Assembly (NCBI RefSeq): GCF_020012125.1
Contig: NZ_JAIFAG010000001.1
Location: 4,402,001-4,466,000, forward strand
Source: Hymenobacter psoromatis
GTDB taxonomy: Bacteria; Bacteroidota; Bacteroidia; Cytophagales; Hymenobacteraceae
Length of the DNA: 64,000 bases
Direction of reading: 5' to 3'
Each line of letters opens with the position of its first letter. Position 1 is the stretch's first letter. A model generated the notes under the pieces. It saw only the letters and a program-made list of their open reading frames with translations. It was not told the origin of the DNA and made no database searches. A program made the translations under genes and the position numbers. This document shows positions 42,555 to 52,300 of the stretch, piece by piece.

Positions 42555-42607
42555 CCATCCGGCCCGCGCCGCTCTTAGTCGGCGCGGGCCGCCCTAGCCC
42601 CTTCGCC

Positions 42608-42904
42608 ATGATTGTTCGCCTCAGCCCCAGCTTTTCGCAGCTGGCCGCCGCCTGCTTTCCCCTGCCCGGCTGCGCGGTGCGCGGCTACGCCAGCGCCCGC
42701 GGCACCCGCTACGCCCTCACCATCAGCACCCCGCCCGGCTCGGGCTGCCCCGGCCAGTACCACGGCACCGGGGCCACCTGCTACGAGGCCCTGGCCGCCG
42801 CCGTGCAGCTTTTCCTTGACAGCGCCCACGCCTACCCCGCCGCCCGGCCCCTGGCCGTCGCCGGCAGCTTCGACGGAGCCGCCAGCCCCGCCAACCCCTT
42901 CTAG
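42608..42904 (+). CDS. Small hypothetical mobile-element protein
   Basis: 98 residues, MIVRLSPSFSQLAAACFPLPG, a beta-rich middle (GTRYALTISTPPGSG) and an Ala-rich helix (CYEALAAAVQLFLDSA). It resembles the first gene of the run in layout (an N-terminal SFSQLA/QFSQLA motif), suggesting a distant duplication. Function unknown. Confidence 0.6.
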   Translation: MIVRLSPSFSQLAAACFPLPGCAVRGYASARGTRYALTISTPPGSGCPGQYHGTGATCYEALAAAVQLFLDSAHAYPAARPLAVAGSFDGAASPANPF

Positions 42905-42949
42905 CCACCCAGGGGCCGGCCGCCGCGTCGGCCCCGCTTTTCCTGCCCC

Positions 42950-43264
42950 ATGCCTAAAACTGCTACTACCTACCAGCCTCATCTACTCGACCCGCACAGC
43001 GCCGAGCCCCAGCCCGTCAGTCCCGCCAACGGCCGCAGCTTCAGGCTGGCCGAGCTGTACCAGCTGCTCGATTGCCGCACCGTCGACGTGGTGCGCCTCA
43101 CCGATGAGTTGATTCTGATAATCGACGACGAGGGCAAGTTCCGCAACCCCTGCTACCTCAACCTGCTGGCTACCTACCTCTGGTACCAGCACCAGCCCGC
43201 GGCCCGCAACGTCGATTCCATTGTCGGCCGCGCCATTCTCTGTCACGACAAGCAATTCCGATAA
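42950..43264 (+). CDS. DUF3846-like small protein
   Basis: 104 residues. The pattern RTVDVVRLTDELILIIDDEGKF, then NLLATYLWY and DSIVGRAILC, fits DUF3846, small phage or plasmid proteins of unknown function in which a short beta-sheet domain precedes an IVG-A motif. It is part of the small-gene run. Confidence 0.7.
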   Translation: MPKTATTYQPHLLDPHSAEPQPVSPANGRSFRLAELYQLLDCRTVDVVRLTDELILIIDDEGKFRNPCYLNLLATYLWYQHQPAARNVDSIVGRAILCHDKQFR

Positions 43265-43312
43265 TCAACCAGGGGCTGGCTCCGGCTGGCCCCGCCTTTC
43301 CCTCAATCCCAG

Positions 43313-43468
43313 ATGAAAACCAAGCTATTCCAAGCCTACGGCTACGAAAAGGAAAGCCCCTCTAAAGTCGCCGTGCGCCTAACCGAGCGGTCCGTCAGCC
43401 TTGCAAAAGCGAAGGCATTGTTTCGCAAATACTACGTGCTGACCTCGCCAGTCACGGAGGCCAGTTAA
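43313..43468 (+). CDS. Very small basic protein
   Basis: 51 residues, MKTKLFQAYGYEKESPSKVA and a basic helix AKAKALFRKYYVL. It has the same spacing and upstream hairpin-plus-pyrimidine pattern as its neighbours, which supports it despite the length. Function unknown. Confidence 0.55.
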   Translation: MKTKLFQAYGYEKESPSKVAVRLTERSVSLAKAKALFRKYYVLTSPVTEAS

Positions 43469-43540
43469 CTCTCAACGGCGTAGGGGCCAACCTCCAACAG
43501 GCCCCACCTTTTCATTTACAACCCCCAGCCATTTCCCGTT

Positions 43541-44248
43541 ATGTCTACCAAAGTAAAAGCCCAGCGCAGCGCCGACACCGAAGCCACGGCCGCCCCAGTT
43601 ACCGCCACCCCGTTCGCCATCGAAAAGCCCGCCCGCGCCTACCTCATCGACAAGGTAGACGAGGCTACCGGCGAGGTGGCCAAAGTCTCGCGCTTCCGCT
43701 ACCTGCCCGGCCACCCGCGCCAGGTGCGCTTCGATGCCAAAGCCGGCCAGTTCAACATCGGCGGCACGGTGCCGCTGGGCAGCTCGCTTTCCTTCATTCC
43801 GCTGGCCTGGCGCATCTTCCAGGATGACATTCTGAACATGGGCCGCAAGCTGTGGGCCGAGCTGTTCTACGCCGACGACAAGGGCGCTGTCTGCGCCGTG
43901 CTCTTCCACGGCTACAGCGTCGAAAACCTGTACCGCCTCATCGAGCCGCTTTTCTACGACGACCTGACCCTGGCCGACGTGGTAGTAAAGGTGCAGGCCG
44001 AGAAGAAGGAAACGACCAAGGAAGGCAAAAAGGCCACCTACTATATTGCCCAGTTCAGCTACGAGCCGGCCCCGGCCGGGGAGGTAGCCGCCCGCCGCGA
44101 CTACGCCCGCGACCTGCCCATCTGGCGGGCCGAGACCTACACCGGCGCGGCCGATATGCGCATTCAACACGGCTACACCGTGCCCGCCGAAGGCGACGAC
44201 CCGCACGGCCTTGAAGCGGAGGCCCCGGCCGCTCTGCCTGCCGCCTAG
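43541..44248 (+). CDS. Hypothetical phage-type protein
   Basis: 235 residues, starting MSTKVKAQRSADTEATAAPV (disordered), then a beta-rich domain with KVSRFRYLPGHPRQVRFDAK, IPLAWRIFQDDIL and LWAELFYADDKGAVCAVLFHGYS, and a Lys-rich VVKVQAEKKETTKEGKK segment. Located immediately before a RecB-like nuclease gene, it could be a single-strand-binding or recombination partner; no motif proves this. Confidence 0.65.
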   Translation: MSTKVKAQRSADTEATAAPVTATPFAIEKPARAYLIDKVDEATGEVAKVSRFRYLPGHPRQVRFDAKAGQFNIGGTVPLGSSLSFIPLAWRIFQDDILNMGRKLWAELFYADDKGAVCAVLFHGYSVENLYRLIEPLFYDDLTLADVVVKVQAEKKETTKEGKKATYYIAQFSYEPAPAGEVAARRDYARDLPIWRAETYTGAADMRIQHGYTVPAEGDDPHGLEAEAPAALPAA

Positions 44249-44329
44249 CCCTTGCGCCGGCCGCCTGCCCCACGGGTAGGCGGCCTTACGGCCATCATCT
44301 CCATTATTCACTTGCCAGCATTCAAAATC

Positions 44330-45004
44330 ATGTTTCACAATCTGCAAGCCTACCCCGGCCTGACCCAGGCCCAGCACCGTGCCCTGCCCCACGTCTCCAA
44401 TACCGACCTCTCGGAGCTAAAAGCCCAGGTGCTCGGCCAGCTGCGCCAGCCCAACCCGCAGGCCCTGGCCTTCGGCGCGCACTTTCACGCCGCTACGCTG
44501 GAGCCCGCTACCTACGCCCGCACCGAAGAAAAATGCCCCTGGCCGCAGCTGGAGCAGCTGGCCCGCCAGGTACGCCGCCACCGCTACTGCCGCGACCTGC
44601 TATACCGCGGCACCGCCGAGCTGACCCACACCGCTACCCACACCGCCACCGGCGTGCATGTCAAAATCCGCCCCGACCTGCTGGTAGTAAGCCCCGCCGG
44701 CCGCCGCACCACGCTGATAGATTTCAAAACCACCAGCTGCCCCGACTTCCCGCGCTTCCTGGCCAGCGCCGGGCAGTACGACTACGACCGCCAGGCTGCC
44801 TTCTACCTCGATGCACTGAACGCAGACCGCTTCCTGATTATCGGCGTGCAGAAAAAGGCCCCGCACGAGGTCTGGGTTTTCAACGCTACAACTGCCGCCG
44901 GTTTTATTGCGCAGGGCCGCAAGAAATACGCGGCGCTATTGCGCCGCCACGCGGCTAGTATTATAACTCCAGCATCAGCCAATTATGTTGAAGAGGCTAT
45001 TTAG
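44330..45004 (+). CDS. PD-(D/E)XK exonuclease (RecE/DUF3799-like)
   Basis: 224 residues from MFHNLQAYPGLTQAQHR (ATG 44330). It has HVSNTDLSELKAQ, then FGAHFHAATLEP (an early His), the metal site IRPDLLVVSP and TLIDFKTT (Asp, Asp-x-Lys) and the QYDYDRQAAFYLDAL helix typical of RecB-like phage exonucleases. These resect dsDNA for a phage recombinase. A terminal stem at 44259-44285 (GGCCGCCT / AGGCGGCC) precedes it. Confidence 0.85.
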   Translation: MFHNLQAYPGLTQAQHRALPHVSNTDLSELKAQVLGQLRQPNPQALAFGAHFHAATLEPATYARTEEKCPWPQLEQLARQVRRHRYCRDLLYRGTAELTHTATHTATGVHVKIRPDLLVVSPAGRRTTLIDFKTTSCPDFPRFLASAGQYDYDRQAAFYLDALNADRFLIIGVQKKAPHEVWVFNATTAAGFIAQGRKKYAALLRRHAASIITPASANYVEEAI

Positions 45005-45073
45005 CAGTTGAAACATACTATTTTTGAGCGCCGGGCCGTGTTAGCATGCTGCCTGGCGTACTCATTTTTACTA

Positions 45074-45913
45074 ATGCGCTATTACATCTACTGCGACGAG
45101 TCCGTTTTACGAGGCCGGCTTTTTTCGGATTTCTACGGAGGACTCATCGTTGATAGTCGAATAGCGGGGCTGCTCATTCCGTTACTGCGGGACAAATTCC
45201 ACGAGTTGGGGCTGACTGGAGAGGTAAAGTGGACGAAAACCAACGAGTTTCTGCTGCCCGCCTATAAGGAGCTGATGGACTACTTCTTTGATTTCGTGGC
45301 CGCTGGCCATATCAAAGTCCGCATCATGTTTACCCAGAATCTGCACGCCCCCGGCGCAAGTCTCACCACCTATCAGCGGCAACATCAATACCATCTGCTG
45401 TATTATCAATTCCTCAAACATGCCTTTGGCCTACAGTACCTTCCAGTACCCACGGACGGCACCAATCACCTGGAACTATTTTTCGATAAGCTGCCGGATA
45501 AGGAAGAGAAGAATCAACTCTTCAAAAATTACCTGCTTCGCCTGCCTCAGCAGCCCGAATTTAAGAGTGCAGGCATCCAATTAGCCGCTGACGCAATTGG
45601 CGAAGTGGATTCTGCTCAGCACCCGCTCCTACAGTGCTTGGATGTGGTACTAGGGGCAATGGCCTTTCGCCTCAATAAGCAGCATCTTGAGAAACCACCA
45701 GGCCAACGCCTGCGTGGTAAGCGCACCATTGCTAAAGAAAAGCTCTACAAGCATATTCATCAGCGCATTGTAGCCCTGTACCCGCGCTTCAACATTGGAG
45801 CCAGCACCGGCCGGCCTACCCCAGAGGTCAGTTGGGAACACCCATATCGTCATTGGAATTTTCAGCGGCAAACCCCCGTTGAGCAGCACACCGAGCAAGA
45901 AGACGCCTCATAA
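45074..45913 (+). CDS. DUF3800 domain protein
   Basis: 279 residues from MRYYIYCDESVLRGRLF (ATG 45074). DUF3800 begins with the same strand and Asp-Glu pair (YIYCDES), an RNase H-like fold with probable nuclease activity. The partner strands VDSRIAGLLIPLL and HLELFFDKLPDKEEKN match the pattern, and the late DVVLGAMAFRLN helix is typical. Often found in mobile elements. Its location between the phage-type run and the defence island leaves its role open. Confidence 0.8.
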   Translation: MRYYIYCDESVLRGRLFSDFYGGLIVDSRIAGLLIPLLRDKFHELGLTGEVKWTKTNEFLLPAYKELMDYFFDFVAAGHIKVRIMFTQNLHAPGASLTTYQRQHQYHLLYYQFLKHAFGLQYLPVPTDGTNHLELFFDKLPDKEEKNQLFKNYLLRLPQQPEFKSAGIQLAADAIGEVDSAQHPLLQCLDVVLGAMAFRLNKQHLEKPPGQRLRGKRTIAKEKLYKHIHQRIVALYPRFNIGASTGRPTPEVSWEHPYRHWNFQRQTPVEQHTEQEDAS

Positions 45914-46137
45914 AGAAAGCCCCCGCACCACCTACGACGACTCTCGCGTGCAACGCAAGGCTTCGGTGAATACAGAGGCTTCTTTCATGTACAAGTACAT
46001 GTACAACGCAAATGTAGTACATATTCTGACTATGAAAAGTTTTGGCCCTAAATAGCTGGTACAGCAACTTCACAAGCAGACGGCTATGAGTTAGTGCCAC
46101 AATTTTGAACACAGCATTAACTACCGCACTTAATATG

Positions 46138-47068
46138 GAAGCTGTTTAGGAAGTAGGCGGGGCAATTTTGCGCAGTAGTAGTACGGTAAAGGCTAGCCAG
46201 TGCAGAGCCAGCCAGTTTTGCAAGCTGGTTTCGTAGCGCACAAGCAGGGCCTTAAAGCCGTCGAGCCAGGCGTTGAGGCGTTCAATGACCAGGCGGCGGC
46301 GGTAGAGTTCCGGGTCCAGGGGGGTGTCGTCATCGGTCTGCCAGTCGGCTGAGCGCCGGTTGCGTGGGATGTTGGCTTCGATGCCGCGCCGCGCACAGGC
46401 TTGGCGCAAGCTACTGACATCAAAGGCTTTGTCGGCATTCAAAAACAAGCCTTCCAAGCGCAGCTCGGCGGCTTCGAGTAAGTCGCACAACTCGGCAAAC
46501 ACCCGTTCCAACTCGAACGTATCGTGCTGGTTACCGGCCTGGGGCGTGGCCACAGCCAGCGGCAGGCCCTGGTTGTCGGCCAGGAACAGGGCGTTGGTGG
46601 TGCGGCCCGCCTTGCGGCCTTGGTAGCCGATAGCGGCCCCGCCATTCTTGGCCAGCGTATGGCTGCCATCGAGTTGGACGCTGGATAAGTCGAGGCGGCG
46701 TCGATGCAGGCGCAAGCTGGTGAGCCACAGATTTTTCCAGGCTCCTTGCTTGCCCCAGGCGTTAAAGTGGTAGTACACCCCCTGCCAGCTTAATGGCGGC
46801 CCCGTGAACAGGCTTCTGACGGGCAGCCACCGCCACTGGCAGCCAGTTTTGAGCTTGTAGCAGATGGCTCCAACGACCTCGGCCGGGTCAGCAGCCGGCC
46901 GCCGGCCACCCGTGCGGGTGGGCAAATGAGGCAGTATCCAGCGGATAATCATATCTTTGGTCAGGACTTCCATGAAGGAGAGAAAGGAGATGGGTCGCAC
47001 CTCAAATTTCTCGCTTTTGTGGGAGTTTTTGCGTTTTGCTCGCCGCTACCTCCTTCCTAAACAGGTTC
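46138..47068 (-). mobile_element. IS5-family insertion sequence, copy A
   Basis: 931 bp. The imperfect terminal repeats read GAAGCTGTTTAGGAAGTAGG at the left and GAACCTGTTTAGGAAGGAGG (minus strand) at the right. A 3-bp target duplication ATG lies at 46135-46137 and 47069-47071. Copy B at 55.8 kb has the same length, orientation and, as far as compared, the same sequence. It sits 47 bp downstream of the methyltransferase gene and interrupts no visible gene. Confidence 0.92.
46146..47000 (-). CDS. IS5-family transposase, copy A
   Basis: 284 residues (a start at MEVLTKDM, 27 bp in, is also possible). The DDE core is visible: VQLDGSHT (first Asp), GLFLNADKAFD (second Asp) and RRLVIERLNAWLDGF (Glu, YREK-like). 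GGRRPAADPAEVVGAICYKL and CQWRWLP are the usual N-terminal IS5 landmarks. The frame is intact, so the element may be active. Confidence 0.92.
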   Translation of the reverse strand: MRPISFLSFMEVLTKDMIIRWILPHLPTRTGGRRPAADPAEVVGAICYKLKTGCQWRWLPVRSLFTGPPLSWQGVYYHFNAWGKQGAWKNLWLTSLRLHRRRLDLSSVQLDGSHTLAKNGGAAIGYQGRKAGRTTNALFLADNQGLPLAVATPQAGNQHDTFELERVFAELCDLLEAAELRLEGLFLNADKAFDVSSLRQACARRGIEANIPRNRRSADWQTDDDTPLDPELYRRRLVIERLNAWLDGFKALLVRYETSLQNWLALHWLAFTVLLLRKIAPPTS

Positions 47069-47115
47069 ATGTATTAATCTGTCATAGCAACGTTGATTGT
47101 ACAGACTGGGTGTGG

Positions 47116-48306
47116 CTACACTAGGTCAAGTAGTGCCGACGCATTAATCTCAAACCCACAATACTCTGCTGCGAGCCGAGCCACCGTTCTTGCTACGCCA
47201 AAAGCCATAGGGACTGGCACTCCGTTTCCAATCATCTTAAATTTAGTGCCCAAAGGTTGACCTGGTGGTAGAACGTAGCTTTCGTCAACCCCCTGAATTC
47301 GTAGTACCTCACGGACAGATAAGCGCTGAGGTAGCCAAGGATGCAGATGCACTTCATTGTTGCCATAGCAGGCAGTGGGACTAAAACGGTACCGGTGCAG
47401 GCGCTTAAAGCAGCGGTTGCCAACCATTCCTTCGGGAGTACTAATTGCCTTTTTAGAGCGAAGATTGAATCTGTCAGTAGCGTTAGCTATAGTCGCCTCT
47501 TCTTCAGAAGCCACCAGACAATCATTCACACTGAGCGCCAGAATCGTTTTGCATGTTGGTACGTTGGGCAGAACGTCAGGAAGTTCAACTGTTGGCCACT
47601 TACACCGTTTTCTGGCCCCACGATGCATCAGGTCCTGTTCAGTGCTCCAACCAGCCCAACTCTCTGTCGGCACTGTTTTCTTCTGGTCGTCGGTGAGAGC
47701 TTTAGTAACTAAATCACGCCGCAGCCCTATCAGAAACAACCGCTCGCGGCTTTGAGGCACGGCATAATCAAGTGAGTTTAGTTTGGCATAATCCGTTAGA
47801 TAATCAAGACCAAGACTTTCTCTGAGCTTTTCAAAGCTTGCACGATGATTTTTCTGCAAAAGGCCAGTTACGTTTTCCATTACGAAGAAGGCCGGACGCA
47901 TTTCAATAATGTGTCTGCAGTAATCGTGTGTGACACTGCCACGGGTCCCATCAAATCCCGCACGTAAACCTGCGATGCTGAAATCCTGGCACGGAGGCCC
48001 ACCAATCATTCCGAATAGCTTCGGTGTGCCGTTGGGAAAGGCATGTTTTAGGACCGCAGCAGAGCCACCTAAGTCTCCTAGTCGGATGGGCGCTTTGATT
48101 TTAGCTTCCGGTTGAGCAATGCCTCTGTCCCGCCGCCACTCAGTCATGCCATGCTCGTAAAATTTTACGAACCCCAGGTTCATTTCATTGGTCCATTCGA
48201 TGGAATAACCAGCCTTTTCAAAGCCCATGTCCAGAAACCCACCGCCAGTAAAAAAGGAGAGGACCGGCAAGTCCTCTAGCCTGGTGGTTGTAAGCGGTTG
48301 GTTCAT
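47116..48306 (-). CDS. druM: DNA cytosine-5 methyltransferase, DruM-like
   Basis: 396 residues. It has m5C-methylase motifs: SAM-binding SFFTGGGFLDMGFEKAG, the catalytic GGPPCQDFS (Cys about 107), ENVTGLL and the QSRERLFLIGLR motif VIII, then the target-recognition part and closing MIGNGVPVPMAFGVAR. Its start lies 8 bp after the PD-(D/E)XK gene. In a type II Druantia system a cytosine methylase accompanies the giant helicase. Such an enzyme might mark host DNA; that is inference. Confidence 0.9.
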   Translation of the reverse strand: MNQPLTTTRLEDLPVLSFFTGGGFLDMGFEKAGYSIEWTNEMNLGFVKFYEHGMTEWRRDRGIAQPEAKIKAPIRLGDLGGSAAVLKHAFPNGTPKLFGMIGGPPCQDFSIAGLRAGFDGTRGSVTHDYCRHIIEMRPAFFVMENVTGLLQKNHRASFEKLRESLGLDYLTDYAKLNSLDYAVPQSRERLFLIGLRRDLVTKALTDDQKKTVPTESWAGWSTEQDLMHRGARKRCKWPTVELPDVLPNVPTCKTILALSVNDCLVASEEEATIANATDRFNLRSKKAISTPEGMVGNRCFKRLHRYRFSPTACYGNNEVHLHPWLPQRLSVREVLRIQGVDESYVLPPGQPLGTKFKMIGNGVPVPMAFGVARTVARLAAEYCGFEINASALLDLV

Positions 48307-48314
48307 AGAATAAA

Positions 48315-49388
48315 CTAGGTAGAATATGCCAGAATGGGCATCGCACTTGAGGTATCGGTTGCTGTAAAAGTAAGGACGTTAGCTGTGCCCTTCACATTGC
48401 AAACCAGGATTTCCTGGCCCGTCAGCTTTGCTATTTGTGCGTGCAACCGGGTGCTTGCTGGTCCGTTTGCCAGAAGCTGCCTCCTAGTACCTCCAAGTTC
48501 CAGCAGCAGCTGTAGACGGCCATTATGCACCGTAAACGACACAACAGCTCCTAGCACATCCGTAGTAGTCTCCGGGAATGCTTGCCGCACCTCATTTACA
48601 TAGACAGGGCACAGCGGCCGGGCCTGACAACGGCTGCACCGTATTGTATCAGGCGAAGCCAGTTGTTCTACCTCGCCCGCGCCTATGCGTTGGTTGATGG
48701 CAACTAGCAGCTGTTGAGCCTCCAACAATAGAATTGAGCATTCTGCAGCCGTGAATGGCACATCTAACTCTTCGCCTGCTGCGTTTTCTAATACCAGCCT
48801 AACCGGCCACTCACCGTGCTTCTGCTCACATAGCGCAGCATATAATTTAAGCTGTAGCGCATACTCTGGCTTCGCTTGGCCCGTGACTGGGTCGTGCATC
48901 ATGCCTGTCTTGAAATCTTTTATCACCCATCCGGCTGAGGTATGCAGCAATAGGTCAGCCTTCCCCGCTACAACATGCTTGGCATCAGTCAGAAACTGCT
49001 CAGCGCCTCCTTTACTGTCTTCGCCGCTCTTCCAGTTTTTTACAACGGGCCTGTATTTCCAAGTACGTAGGAATAGAGCCTTCCGAACCGCAAAATTGGG
49101 GATGGAGTACCGTAATGGGACCAGAAGGGCTGTCGCCTCATATTGCTGAAGTTGTGCTTCGAATTTGACTGTTTCGTTTTGCCAGATAAGCGCCAGTTCC
49201 TCTGCATTAGATGGTGCTTCTAGAAAGGCACGCTCCGCAATGCGGTGCACCAGTGACCCAGCTAACATGTATACCGTGGGCGGGAGAACTCCTTGCGGAA
49301 AAGACTTTTCCAATACCACTTGCAAGGCACACCCCCGAAGGGCATCAAAGCGGCTCGGTGATATCGTTTTCAGCGGTGCCAGTATCAT
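48315..49388 (-). CDS. PD-(D/E)XK nuclease-like protein with Cys cluster (Druantia type II component)
   Basis: About 357 residues. The start is placed at MILAPLKTISPSRFDAL (ATG 49388), giving a 4-bp ATGA overlap with the helicase gene; an ATG nine bases earlier is possible. A RecB-like core is seen in VVAGKADLLLH and WVIKDFKTGM with the following QLKLYAALCE helix. A Cys in LRGCALQ and the later CSRCQARPLCP look like a RecB/Cas4-type iron-sulphur site. The last 80 residues resemble an OB-fold. By position it would be DruF; that symbol is not assigned because the family was not compared. Confidence 0.75.
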   Translation of the reverse strand: MILAPLKTISPSRFDALRGCALQVVLEKSFPQGVLPPTVYMLAGSLVHRIAERAFLEAPSNAEELALIWQNETVKFEAQLQQYEATALLVPLRYSIPNFAVRKALFLRTWKYRPVVKNWKSGEDSKGGAEQFLTDAKHVVAGKADLLLHTSAGWVIKDFKTGMMHDPVTGQAKPEYALQLKLYAALCEQKHGEWPVRLVLENAAGEELDVPFTAAECSILLLEAQQLLVAINQRIGAGEVEQLASPDTIRCSRCQARPLCPVYVNEVRQAFPETTTDVLGAVVSFTVHNGRLQLLLELGGTRRQLLANGPASTRLHAQIAKLTGQEILVCNVKGTANVLTFTATDTSSAMPILAYST

Positions 49389-52300
49389 AGCTGGCACTTC
49401 CCTTTAGTGAGCCACTCGTAGCAGCGGCCTTGACGACGGTGCAGATTGAACGTGTCTGCATAAAATGCAACACCGTTCAATTTGCCAGCCATAAATTTCG
49501 CTTCCGCTACAATATCAGCTAACCACCCATCCTCTTTATTGTCTAGCACATTCCAGAATGGATGCACTAGCAGAAGCACCCCTGCCTCAAACTCAACACC
49601 AGGCAAGCCTATACCGGCTTGAGGCTGAATGGTTATTGCTTTAGCATTGTCGAAAGTGACACAAAACAAGTCTCGCAGCTTGTGAGCTTGGGCCAGCCAG
49701 TCCTGCATTTCCGGTGATTCAAATTTTCCATCGGCACCGGCAGCAAAGTCCCCTTCGTGCATAAGCCGAAGTAAACTTAGGCCAAGCCGCCAATCGAGAA
49801 GAGCATGGTAGTTCATGTTGCGGTAGCCCTTCAAACAATCATAGCAGGCATCCTGACAACTGGCTCGATGCCCAGCCGCTAAAAAAGTATCTGGATAGGC
49901 GGGCCCCTCGTCAGGATTTATCTCGCGCTTGTACAGCACTTGCTTGAGCGGATTGGTGTCGTCTTCTTTGAGTAGCAGGTTGTATAGTTCTGCTACAAAG
50001 CCAGACCCGTTGGGCAAACTGTCACATAAAATCAGCTCACCGACTTGACGGCCAAGCATGTCATTAGACAAATCAATACGATTAAGACCAGCTACTTCAA
50101 TTTCAACCGGGTCAACGTCAAGCTTATCGGCTATTAGCCTTTGCAAGAGAAAGGCCGCTGTATAATAAGCTGCTTTCACACCATCGGCTAGGTGGCCGCG
50201 GTGTGGATTTTGTGGATTCGGGTCAAGGCTAAGAATTCCAGCTAATGACTCTGGGCTAAGCCGTAAAATTTCAGTGGTTCGGTGTGCGGCCAGTGCCAGA
50301 CTCTCCAGAGCCGTGCCGGCTATCGGCGGTTGCCGAACGGAAATTTTATGTTCATACTGCCAAGAATCTGGCCCGTTCCAAAGATTCTCTGGCTCGGCCA
50401 GCCATTGCAGCGGCGCATCAAGCCACTGGGACGCCCCGCCTTTGGATGGAAACTCGTTATGAATGCGTTGGTACAATCGTCCTTTAAACAGCTGTTCCCG
50501 TGGCCCGCGGTTAAGTCGCCACGCCGCATCCGAATCAGCTAATTCTACACGCATCTTACCAACAATGTCCGTTTTAGGGTCTTTTTCTCCTCGCTCAGCA
50601 ACCAACGGTGGGCGGGCAAAAAAGCCCTCCGTTTGGCTGCGTTCATCTCTTCCCCCAGTATAAGCAGTGCGAAATGCGGCTGGCGTGCAAATGCGGAACA
50701 ATGCCGGTGGTAATACGCCGTCTCCCTCTTCAGCCAGTGCGCTGCTGCAATGAGGATTTGGACATAGTACTTGCAACGATACTGGGTCCGCAGCGGGTTT
50801 GTCAGGATAAGTTTTGCAGCACAAACACACAGGGCAGTTGCTCATCCACAAATCCAACTCAAAAGGCTTCCCATCTAAAGAAGGGTCCAGGGGGTCCGGT
50901 GCCGTAGATGGCTTGAAATACTGCCTGTCCGGCTTCTCAAACAGCGGGGCGGTGAAGCCAATAGCCAGATGCACCGTTTTGTCTTTGAGCTTTTGCGCAC
51001 CCGGAGCAAACTCATAAATAGCCATGTCAAGAGCTCGGTCGATGCATGGGAATTCCCAATGCCTTCCATCACTATCTGCTCTCTTAACATCAAGGTGCAG
51101 ATTTCGAACATCTGCTGGCATTCCGAACATTGGCAGAATGCCACCCCTAGCCAGTTTTTCTGCTGGGTCAGCTCCTGGTACCGTTGTGGACGTAGCCGTA
51201 TTGTTCACTTGAACGGCCATTCCACCATCCGCCACACTCAGCACCCAGCCCAGCAATCCCTGCCGTCGGCCCGCTGCTTTCAGTGAATTGCCAGGGATTA
51301 ACTGTTCCAGTAGTTTTTCAGTCCGCTGCTGGCCGTTAGGGCCGTGCAGCCAGCGTTGCGCCTGCTGCCAATTGCTAACCCATTCGCCTAAAGGGCCGAA
51401 TGAACCCAGCATACTATTTCCGGTAATTCCAATTTCCTGAAATGCTTCCAGAAGCAAAGCTTTAGCTAAAACCCGGCGTACAATCCGGTCCTGGTCCATT
51501 GCCAGGAAGGGAATGGGGGGCGGGTCACCTGTAATCCGCTCAGGATGCGAGAAATAAAATTCGTCGTGGCTGCGGCCCCGGCAAAAGGTGAGGGTGACTG
51601 CGAATGCTTGCCCACGGCGGCCAGCTCTACCAACCCGCTGTTGATAGTTAAAGCGTTGAGGCGGCATATTGGCCATCATCACAGCTTGTAAGTCGCCAAT
51701 GTCAACTCCAACTTCTAGCGTTGTCGTAACGCTCAGCAAATCTATCCGCCTCACCTTACTAGGCCCTTCATCTGGCAATACCACGTTTCGGAAGTGCCTC
51801 TGCCGCTCAAACTGATTATCGGTTTGACCGGTGAGTTCTTCGCAGTGCATACGGATGGGCGCCCGGTGCCCAATAGCCGCGTGGTAGGCTAGGTAGTTGC
51901 CCCTCCAGAGTTGCTCGCATGTTGTTTCGTGGCTGGCGGTCAGGGGCCGACGGCAATTGGTGCAAACGTCGGCAGCTCGGTGCAGGTGGGGCCGCTGGCA
52001 GTTGCCACACACCCAGGCAGGACTGCTGGCCTCCATACCCTGCAACCAGAGTCGGTTGATAACTACATGCGCCCTAGCATCAAGCACATTACGTGGTGAG
52101 CCTGCGTCTTGGTTGGCAGGACGAAGCGCATCAAATAAAGCTGTGCCCAACTCGTGCTCAGTCAGGTGGTGCCTATCTGCTACTGCTCTTAAGTATTTTT
52201 TGACTTTCGCTGGCAGGTCGGTCCATGCAGGAATAGGAGCATCTTTCTCGTATTCGCCAGGCGTATACATGTAACTGTCGCCCAAAACCCGCAGGAACGC

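Larger units (their letters stand above)
42561..43505. repeat. Recurring intergenic hairpins between small genes
   Basis: Each gap between consecutive small + strand genes carries a GC-rich stem-loop: 42561-42590 (GGCCCGCGCCG / CGGCGCGGGCC), 42912-42935 (GGGGCCG / CGGCCCC), 43272-43293 (GGGGCT / GGCCCC with a wobble pair) and 43483-43505 (GGGGCC / GGCCCC). The last three are followed by a pyrimidine run such as GCTTTTCC, GCCTTTCCC or ACCTTTTC shortly before the next ATG. They may be attenuators, weak terminators or RNA-processing sites. Confidence 0.6.
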
